Positions 28,661-35,215 of a DNA stretch of 35,215 nucleotides are shown one piece after another. The DNA is from Deltaproteobacteria bacterium (lineage in GTDB: Bacteria > Desulfobacterota > Desulfobacteria > Desulfobacterales > C00003060). The stretch's first letter is position 1; every line of letters begins with the position of its first letter. The DNA is taken from the NCBI GenBank assembly GCA_030665585.1, contig DAOUZN010000003.1, positions 1 through 35,215 of the forward strand, in the 5' to 3' direction. The position numbers and the translations under genes were made by a program. The notes beneath the pieces were generated by a model, which did not search any database, was not told the DNA's origin, and saw nothing but the letters and a program-made list of their open reading frames with translations.

Positions 28661-29269
28661 TCAGCTTAGATAACGCTTTTTGAGGCGGTTAAATTCACTT
28701 AACTCTTGGGTTGAGATTTCAAGGGTGTCTGAAGTTTCTTTCTCTTCTTTCGGCAGAGGCTCTTCTTGTTGCCCATCCTTTTCCATCGGCTCACCCTGGA
28801 TAAGTTTTTCAGGGGTCAAGGGCTGAAAATATACGGCTGGCTCGTCAAGGCCGTCGACTTGTAAGACGGCGTACTTGATCAGGTGGATTTTGGACTCCGT
28901 CCCCAAGACATGCATCAGGTTGCAGATTGAGGCGGAAAAGTCATGAGAGAAAAGATACATATCCAACCCTATCTTTCCATTGGCAAACATTTCACCCACC
29001 GTGACAAATTGCTTCAGCCAGACATAGTAAGACATTGACGAAATAATAAACTTTTCAGTCTCCTCTGCATCATTTAGCCTGGCAACGGTTAAGTGCGTTT
29101 TCCCCTGGTTGACAAATAATAAATCCGACGAACCAAACTGTGGAGAGGCAATGTTGTCTCCGAGAACGACGTCTTGACGGGACCCGGAATGCAGCAAAAA
29201 CTTCTTGGCGGCATCCATCAATTCCTCTTGCGGAACCGCCGTGGAAACAGCGTCATTGATTATTTTCAC
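28661..29269 (-). CDS. Uncharacterised 202-aa protein, third gene of the ParA-CBM48 operon
   Basis: GTG start with SD AAAGGAG, overlapping the upstream gene by 17 bp. MKIINDAVSTAVPQEELMDAAKKFLLHSG...; acidic, low-complexity C-terminal tail. No confident family. Confidence 0.8.
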   Translation of the reverse strand: MKIINDAVSTAVPQEELMDAAKKFLLHSGSRQDVVLGDNIASPQFGSSDLLFVNQGKTHLTVARLNDAEETEKFIISSMSYYVWLKQFVTVGEMFANGKIGLDMYLFSHDFSASICNLMHVLGTESKIHLIKYAVLQVDGLDEPAVYFQPLTPEKLIQGEPMEKDGQQEEPLPKEEKETSDTLEISTQELSEFNRLKKRYLS

Positions 29270-30161
29270 CGTTGCCAGCTCCTTTCAGCAAAGTGTGATT
29301 TTTTTCGATCAGGCTGTCTGCCAGTTTCTTGATGGACTCAGAAAGGCGTGAATGTCCCGACTCCTGGAGCAAAGGTGTCTGTGTTAGGGTTGCCAGGGAC
29401 GGATGCGTCCCCTTGGGAATAGATCCCATGAAATGAATCTTGCACGAGAGAAACTTCTCGGCCATTTCCGACATGACCCTACACGCTGCCTCGGCCGGAG
29501 AGGAAACGTCTTCTTCCATGATCACGAGACCGACATCCGGACAAGACACATCTCGGGCGATTTGCTTGATGAGTTCATATGACTTCAAAAGGTCTTCTGA
29601 ACCCACGGTGGTGGGAACCACAAAAAAAGGATTGATAGCAGCGGTCACCTTCCCCGGGCCGAAGACGTCAGGAGATACGTTCATGATAAGAAAATCATTT
29701 GTACTCCTTAGTCTGTCCAAAATGGTCAAGAAATCTGCGGAATTAAGGTCTTTCTCCCAAAAGACGGCATTGATATTCTTGTAACCACCAAAGAGAAAGA
29801 AGGTGTTTGGGAGTCTGGCCGTCGTCTCAATGAGTCCTACGGAAAAGTCTCTTCTTGCCAATTCGAGGGCAAGATTGCAGGCAAGGAAGGACTTTTGCCC
29901 CGAAAGCCTCTTTGAAGCAGAAAAAAGGAGGCACAAATTCTCTTGGATTGGGGCCGTGCGGCCTGCGTTTTGGTGTGTTTCGGTTCGTGGAAGATCAACA
30001 GGCAATGGCGTGATGGCTTTACCATCAGCCTGGGCGACCTGCTTTCCGATGGCCTTTTCTCCTAGATTTTCGGGCCTTTCGCCGGACAGGAAGAAATGAG
30101 ACACTTCTTCCAGTGTCCTGCCCCTTTTTTCTCTATCTTCCATCGACGAGCAAGTAGACAT
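29253..30161 (-). CDS. MinD/ParA-like P-loop protein with degenerate Walker A
   Basis: NLCLLFSASKRLSGQKSFLACNLALELARRDFSVGLIETTARLPNTFFLFGG matches the MinD/FlhG layout, but the KGGxGKT loop is replaced by SKRLSGQKS. Start overlaps the ParA stop (TAATG). Confidence 0.75.
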   Translation of the reverse strand: MSTCSSMEDREKRGRTLEEVSHFFLSGERPENLGEKAIGKQVAQADGKAITPLPVDLPRTETHQNAGRTAPIQENLCLLFSASKRLSGQKSFLACNLALELARRDFSVGLIETTARLPNTFFLFGGYKNINAVFWEKDLNSADFLTILDRLRSTNDFLIMNVSPDVFGPGKVTAAINPFFVVPTTVGSEDLLKSYELIKQIARDVSCPDVGLVIMEEDVSSPAEAACRVMSEMAEKFLSCKIHFMGSIPKGTHPSLATLTQTPLLQESGHSRLSESIKKLADSLIEKNHTLLKGAGNGENNQ

Positions 30162-31240
30162 TACACGTTGATAACAGAATTTGTGCTCCCCAAGAGATTG
30201 TCCGCTCTTTTCTTGTTGCTCGGATCAGACACCCAACGGCCGTCAACCAGGTATTTGTATTGATAAAGGCCGGGGCTGAGGCGGATGGCTTTCTGCCACA
30301 CCGGTCTGCCATGGGAGTGAGTCAAATCAAGGCTCTCCGGTACCCAGTTATTAAAATCGCCAGCGATCTGCACCCCGGCGTCCTCGGGTGCCTCGATAAT
30401 GAACGCCACTTCTTTTTCCATGGGCTCTTTCACTTTTTCCTTGGCTTCCACAAAGGACTTCAGGGCGAAACCCTTGGCCTTCATCTTGGCTTCTTCCCTC
30501 AGGATCTCTTTCATCAACTGCTGATAATCCAGGAAGGCAGCGCAGTGTTGGTCGTATTCAGCTATGGGTTTCCCAGCGCTGGCAGCTTCTCTCAGGCGGG
30601 TGCATGTATTGATTTCGGTCTCAAAGCAGTTCCTGGGAAATCTGGCCCTGAGGGTCTCTACGACCCGGTTGCTGAAATTGGTCCTGCGGTCCATGTTGGT
30701 GGCCAGAATCCTGAAAGTGAGTTCGTGTCCAGCCTTGTCTTGAATGATCTGAATGGTTTCCAGAAGCTTTCCCAATCCGTTGAGAGAAAAGGAACTGGAA
30801 TCGACCGGAATGATGACCTCATCACATGCTATCAGCGCATTAAAGGTTAAGAGCCCCACGCTGGGAGGGCAGTCAATGATGAGGTAGTCGTAGTTGTCTT
30901 CAATCTCTTTAAGGCCCTGGGCAAGTGTAAATTCTCTCTCTGGGACGCCGGCCATGACTTGTTCAAAGGCGCTCAAGACGACGTTGCTGAAAACAGCATC
31001 AAGATTCTTTTCTAGGGTCTTTATGGCTTCAATTATTTGTATCTTACCTGACAAGACCTCATAGATGCTCTCTTCTATTTGATCAGGTTTCACGCCAAGA
31101 CCCAGCCCTGCATGCCCTTGGGGGTCTAGGTCGATCAGGAGCACCTTTCTGCCCTTTCCTGCTAGACAACTGGCTAGGTTTACCGCCGTGGTTGTCTTGC
31201 CGCACCCGCCTTTTTGATTAACGAGAGCCATTTTCCTCAT
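30161..31240 (-). CDS. ParA/Soj-family ATPase fused to a C-terminal AMPK-beta-like glycogen-binding module (CBM48)
   Basis: N-terminal MALVNQKGGCGKTTTAVNLASCLAGKGRKVLLIDLDPQGHAGLGLG and YDYLIIDCPPSVGLLT; C-terminal VQIAGDFNNWVPESLDLTHSHGRPVWQKAIRLSPGLYQYKYLVDGRWVSDPSNKKRADNLLGSTNSVINV. SD AGGGAGGA before ATG at 31240. Confidence 0.92.
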   Translation of the reverse strand: MRKMALVNQKGGCGKTTTAVNLASCLAGKGRKVLLIDLDPQGHAGLGLGVKPDQIEESIYEVLSGKIQIIEAIKTLEKNLDAVFSNVVLSAFEQVMAGVPEREFTLAQGLKEIEDNYDYLIIDCPPSVGLLTFNALIACDEVIIPVDSSSFSLNGLGKLLETIQIIQDKAGHELTFRILATNMDRRTNFSNRVVETLRARFPRNCFETEINTCTRLREAASAGKPIAEYDQHCAAFLDYQQLMKEILREEAKMKAKGFALKSFVEAKEKVKEPMEKEVAFIIEAPEDAGVQIAGDFNNWVPESLDLTHSHGRPVWQKAIRLSPGLYQYKYLVDGRWVSDPSNKKRADNLLGSTNSVINV

Positions 31241-31442
31241 GACGCTTTCCTCCCTTGTCATTGCTGGGCAGGAGAAAAAACCCCACATCTCCCCCCGGAT
31301 GGAGATTAGTTATCTAATATATTTGGGCACCTCCTCCTCGCGTATGATGGCTCAAACCGTTATGCGGCCCAGGTGACTGCCTACACCTCCCGATTGCCGT
31401 CTAAGCCCCTTGGGTTACAAGGATTGCAGCGAGAAAACGCTC

Positions 31443-31652
31443 TTATTTCGCTGTTCCATGGTTGTTGTTCAGCGATAGACAATCCCTTTTCCACAGGCAC
31501 GCTTGCTCCCCACAAGAGTCTACCCGCGTGGTGCCGAAGCAGTCGATATTGTTTTCTTTCCTTTGAATTGCCTGGATCATGTCCATCTTTTTCATTCTGA
31601 ACGTGTTAACGTCCATCTCTTTGGCCATTCTTTGAATCTCCTGAAATCTCAT
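31443..31652 (-). CDS. Small SAP/Rho-N-like protein with a four-cysteine C-terminal motif
   Basis: MRFQEIQRMAKEMDVNTFRMKKMDMIQAIQRKENNIDCFGTTRVDSCGEQACLWKRDCL: SAP-like helix-turn-helix plus CX8CX4CX5C; SD AAGGAGGG before ATG 31652. Confidence 0.75.
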   Translation of the reverse strand: MRFQEIQRMAKEMDVNTFRMKKMDMIQAIQRKENNIDCFGTTRVDSCGEQACLWKRDCLSLNNNHGTAK

Positions 31653-31817
31653 TTTGCCCTCCTTCACGTTGTAGGGTCATCGGCTATGGTATAACGCAAA
31701 AGTACAGGCCCCGATCCTCATAGGCCACTGACTTTTGTCGACATTTTCCCATTCAGCGACGAATCGAACAACAACCTCCTTTGTCTATATATTGCACCGA
31801 CTATTCTTTAGGCCACA

Positions 31818-31835
31818 ACATATGGCATATGTCAA
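31818..31835 (-). promoter_or_regulatory. Candidate operator palindrome overlapping a -35-like hexamer upstream of the SAP-like gene
   Basis: ACATATG-G-CATATGT (31818-31832) is a perfect 7-bp inverted repeat; minus-strand TTGACA at 31835-31830 overlaps it. No strong -10 is evident. Confidence 0.4.
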
Positions 31836-31913
31836 GGGAAAAATGTAAAAAAACACCGGGAAGGGATCGCCTTGACGCCTTGCTTCGAACAAAGGCAAAA
31901 GCCTTGGAAAGGA

Positions 31914-34900
31914 TTATTGGGAAGGCTGTCTAGGTCCCAGGTATGTCTTCAGGTGGCGGGCTGTGTGAGAGCCATTCGGGTGGGCGATGAGTTCCACGGG
32001 TGAACCTGCTGCCACCACCCGCCCTCCCTCATCTCCCCCTTCCGGGCCAAGGTCAATGATGTGATCGGCCTCTTTGATGATCTCCATGTTGTGTTCAATG
32101 ACCGCTACGGTATTTCCTTCATCCGCCAAGGCCTGCAGCACCTTCAACAGCCTCTGCACATCGGCCAAGTGCAACCCTGTGGTCGGTTCATCCAGGATGT
32201 AAAGGGTGCGGCCCCTAGAGGGCTTGGCCAGCTCTTCTGCCAACTTGACGCGTTGGGCCTCACCCCCGGAGAGCGTGGGGCTGGGTTGTCCCAGGTGCAG
32301 ATACCCCAGGCCAATGTCACAAACAAACTGGACGGGCCGGCGAATCGATGGCACGGCAGCAAAAAAGCCAGCAGCCTCCTCAAAGGTGAGTTCCAGGACG
32401 TCAGAGATGTTTTGCCCTTTGTAGGTGACGGCCAGGGTCTCCTGATTGAATCGTCGGCCCCTGCAAACCTCACAGTGAATATACACGTCAGGGAGAAAAC
32501 TCATGCCCACTTTTAGACTGCCGTGTCCCTTGCACGCCTCACATCGGCCCCCTGCCACGTTGAATGAAAACCGGCCGGCCTTGTATCCTCGAGCCCTGGC
32601 CTCCGGGGTCATGGCAAAGCGCGTCCGTATGTCAGACAGAAATCCCACATAGGAGGCTGGCACAGAGCGAGGGGTGCGGCCGATGGGTTTGTGATCCACC
32701 TCGAGTACCCGGTCCAGGGACTCCCAACCCTTGATCGCGTCACAGCGGCCGGCATCACGCTGTTGCTTTAAGAGCCGGTTGCGGACGCCTTTGTACAGGG
32801 TTTCTTTAAGAAGCGTGGATTTGCCGGAACCTGACACGCCGGTGACGCAGATCAAGGTACCCAGGGGGAAATCAACATCGATCCCTTTCAGGTTGTGTTC
32901 CACCGCCCCTTGAACCGTGATGAAGAGGCCGTCCTTGGGAGACCTGAGGCGGGAGGTGATGTGGTGGGGATGTCCGTCAAAACAAGTGCCTGTGACAGAT
33001 GCGGAGACTTTCTTTAAATCGGCCAACCGACCACTGGCAACCACACGCCCACCTTCCCGGCCGGCTCCGGGGCCCAGATCGATGATGTAATCAGCGGCTC
33101 GGATCGCCTCTTCATCGTGCTCCACCACCAGGATCGAGTTTCCCCGCGCCTTGAGCTCACCCAGAGCCTCCAGGAGCAAGCGATGGTCCTTGGCGTGAAG
33201 GCCGATCGTGGGCTCATCCAGGATGTAGCAGACCCCTGCCAGATTCGATCCAAGCTGGGCTGCGAGCCGGACACGCTGGGCTTCCCCACCAGACAGGGTG
33301 TCACCGCTCCGACTGAGGGCGAGATAGGACAATCCGAGCCGATTGAGCAGGGAGAGACGTGTCCGGATTTCATCCAAAATCGGCTCGGCGACAGGGGATT
33401 GCCGTGGGCTGAAAGCGAATTGCTTGAGCGTTTCTTGCGTCTGATGAACCGGCTGTTGCACCAGGTCCCAGATGGAATAGCCCTCGATTTTTACGGCCAG
33501 GGCCTCCCCTTTCAAGCGACTTCCATGGCACTCTGGACACGTCTTGTGTCCGTTTCTGCCGGAAGCCTCTACCTCACCCAGTCCATCGCACACAGGACAG
33601 GCCCCATGTTTGCTGTTAAAGGAAAAGAGGCGAGGGTCCGAGGCCTTCAATCCTATGCCGCAGGCAGGACAGATGCCTTGCAGACTAAAAACCTCTTCAG
33701 TCCCCTTGGGGTCTACGATCAGCAGGCTGCCATGGCCTTCTTTCAAGGCGCGGCCCACCACATCGTCAAGGTCTGGTGTGGGAAACCGTCCCACCAGAAG
33801 GTCAATGGTGTGCTCATGGTAACGGCTCAGGGCCATGTTCTTCTTGAGCGTTGCCAGTCGGCCATCAATTCGGGCTTTTTGATAACCCCTGCGCAGAGAC
33901 TGGGCCAGGACGTCCTTATGGAAACCTTTTCGTCCGGCCACCTTTGGGGCCAGGACAAGGGCGTGCTTTCTCCCGTAGCGATGCCGAATCTGATCCACGA
34001 TCTGATCCTGCGTCTGGACTGTCAATTGGCGGTCGCAGCCGATGCAGTGCTGAGAGCCAAGCTTGCTGTAAAGAAGTCTGAGGAAATGATAGATCTCGGT
34101 CAGCGTTGCCACGGTGGACCGGCGACTGGCATGGCTGATGCGCTGTTCGATGGCCACGGTGGGCGGAAGGCCGGACACAACGTCCACGTCCGGCCGTTCA
34201 AGGATCTTGACATACTGTCTCACGTATGGGGCAAGGCTTTCCAGATAACGTCGCTGACCCTCTGCAAAGAGAATGTCAAAGGCCAGGGTCGATTTGCCTG
34301 AGCCAGACACACCCGTGAGCACCACAAGCTGGTTACGGGGGATGGAAAGACTCAGGTTCTTGAGGTTGTGTTCCCGGGCCCCCCTGATGGCGATGGCCTG
34401 TGAGAAACCCTCAGCTGGTTCGGAAATGCTTGGGGGTGACGCCTTGCCGGGCCTTAACCGGCCCGGGTCACTCAGATACGCTGCGAGAAACCGGCCGGTA
34501 TGAGATTGGCGATGCCTGGCCACCTCTTCTGGTGGGCCGGCCACCACGACCCGGCCTCCATCATCCCCACCCTCGGGCCCCAGGTCGATCACCCAGTCTG
34601 CTGTCTTGACCACATCCATGTTGTGCTCAATCAAGAGCACGGAATTTCCCGCGGCAACGAGTCTGTCGAGACAGGCCAGGAGTTTTTCTATATCGTCAAA
34701 ATGGAGTCCCGTGGTGGGTTCATCAAAGATAAAGAGTCGCGCGATGTGATCCCCGGCCTTGAGATATCGAGACAGCTTGAGCCGTTGAGCCTCCCCTCCT
34801 GACAGGGTATTGATGGGCTGGCCAAGCCGCATGTAGCCGAGGCCGACATCAGCCATGGGCTGAAGGGCCCTTTGCACCTTGGGTTGATCGTCAAAAAAGT

Positions 34901-35215
34901 CGATGGCGTGATCTACAGTCATGGAAAGGATGTCGTATATGGTCTGCCCCTTGTAGGTCACCTCCAGGATCTCTTTCTTGTAGCGCTTACCATCGCATTC
35001 GGGGCAGGTGATGAAGACATCGGAAAGAAACTGCATCTCCACCTTTTCAAACCCTTCCCCCCGGCATGTTTCGCACCGGCCTCCTGCCACGTTAAAGGAA
35101 AAATGGCCCGGCCCAAAACCCCTTGCCCGGGCATCCGCGGTGTCGGCCAGCAGTCGGCGGATGGGATCTGCGGCCTTGGTGTAGGTTAAAGGATTGGCCC
35201 TGGGTGTGCGGCCGA
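31914..35215 (-). CDS. uvrA: Tandem (double-length) excinuclease UvrA, 5' end truncated at the window edge
   Basis: The reading frame is open to the window end (GRTPRANPLTYTKAADPIRRLLADTADARARGFGPGHFSFNVAGGRCETC...). The C-terminal half of one UvrA is followed in frame by a complete UvrA (IAIRGAREHNLKNLSLSIPRNQLVVLTGVSGSGKSTLAFDILFAEGQRRYLESL...). Confidence 0.95.
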   Translation of the reverse strand, partial: GRTPRANPLTYTKAADPIRRLLADTADARARGFGPGHFSFNVAGGRCETCRGEGFEKVEMQFLSDVFITCPECDGKRYKKEILEVTYKGQTIYDILSMTVDHAIDFFDDQPKVQRALQPMADVGLGYMRLGQPINTLSGGEAQRLKLSRYLKAGDHIARLFIFDEPTTGLHFDDIEKLLACLDRLVAAGNSVLLIEHNMDVVKTADWVIDLGPEGGDDGGRVVVAGPPEEVARHRQSHTGRFLAAYLSDPGRLRPGKASPPSISEPAEGFSQAIAIRGAREHNLKNLSLSIPRNQLVVLTGVSGSGKSTLAFDILFAEGQRRYLESLAPYVRQYVKILERPDVDVVSGLPPTVAIEQRISHASRRSTVATLTEIYHFLRLLYSKLGSQHCIGCDRQLTVQTQDQIVDQIRHRYGRKHALVLAPKVAGRKGFHKDVLAQSLRRGYQKARIDGRLATLKKNMALSRYHEHTIDLLVGRFPTPDLDDVVGRALKEGHGSLLIVDPKGTEEVFSLQGICPACGIGLKASDPRLFSFNSKHGACPVCDGLGEVEASGRNGHKTCPECHGSRLKGEALAVKIEGYSIWDLVQQPVHQTQETLKQFAFSPRQSPVAEPILDEIRTRLSLLNRLGLSYLALSRSGDTLSGGEAQRVRLAAQLGSNLAGVCYILDEPTIGLHAKDHRLLLEALGELKARGNSILVVEHDEEAIRAADYIIDLGPGAGREGGRVVASGRLADLKKVSASVTGTCFDGHPHHITSRLRSPKDGLFITVQGAVEHNLKGIDVDFPLGTLICVTGVSGSGKSTLLKETLYKGVRNRLLKQQRDAGRCDAIKGWESLDRVLEVDHKPIGRTPRSVPASYVGFLSDIRTRFAMTPEARARGYKAGRFSFNVAGGRCEACKGHGSLKVGMSFLPDVYIHCEVCRGRRFNQETLAVTYKGQNISDVLELTFEEAAGFFAAVPSIRRPVQFVCDIGLGYLHLGQPSPTLSGGEAQRVKLAEELAKPSRGRTLYILDEPTTGLHLADVQRLLKVLQALADEGNTVAVIEHNMEIIKEADHIIDLGPEGGDEGGRVVAAGSPVELIAHPNGSHTARHLKTYLGPRQPSQ

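Noticed and set aside
28367-31240. Considered the ParA operon as a plasmid-type partition or ICE maintenance module
   Set aside because: No ParB, parS-like repeats, relaxase, integrase or replication genes are visible in the window, and the CBM48 fusion does not fit a standard partition locus.
1-35215. Searched by eye for rRNA/tRNA genes and classic IS elements
   Set aside because: No recognisable rRNA segments, convincing tRNA cloverleaf or transposase ORF seen; tRNAscan-SE and ISfinder would be needed to exclude them formally.

Overview
The window looks like a Desulfobacterota (deltaproteobacterial-type) chromosome segment; that assignment is an inference from gene content. A long plus-strand run covers a ClC channel, an aminotransferase, pilC, a PilS-like kinase and lysS. 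It is followed by a near-complete outer-membrane/lipid A biogenesis cluster: lolC/E, lolD, bamA, skp, lpxD, fabZ, lpxA, lpxI, a Gfo/Idh oxidoreductase, lpxB, a DUF374 acyltransferase, msbA, lptF, lptG, waaA, lpxK, then a sugar epimerase and a Trm112-like ORF. The minus strand carries a small accessory block (28.66-31.65 kb) that is the most unusual part. It holds a small SAP-like cysteine-motif protein, a ParA ATPase fused at its C-terminus to an AMPK-beta-like glycogen-binding module (CBM48), a MinD-like protein with a degenerate P-loop, and a 202-aa protein of unknown function. The last three genes overlap and look translationally coupled. At the right edge is a tandem (double-length) UvrA, cut by the window end. 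Three copies of a ~175-bp palindromic, TIR-bounded element (one cut by the left edge) are present, with a compensatory base-pair change in the stem. Two other small hairpin-repeat types sit between genes. I saw no CRISPR array, rRNA or convincing tRNA.
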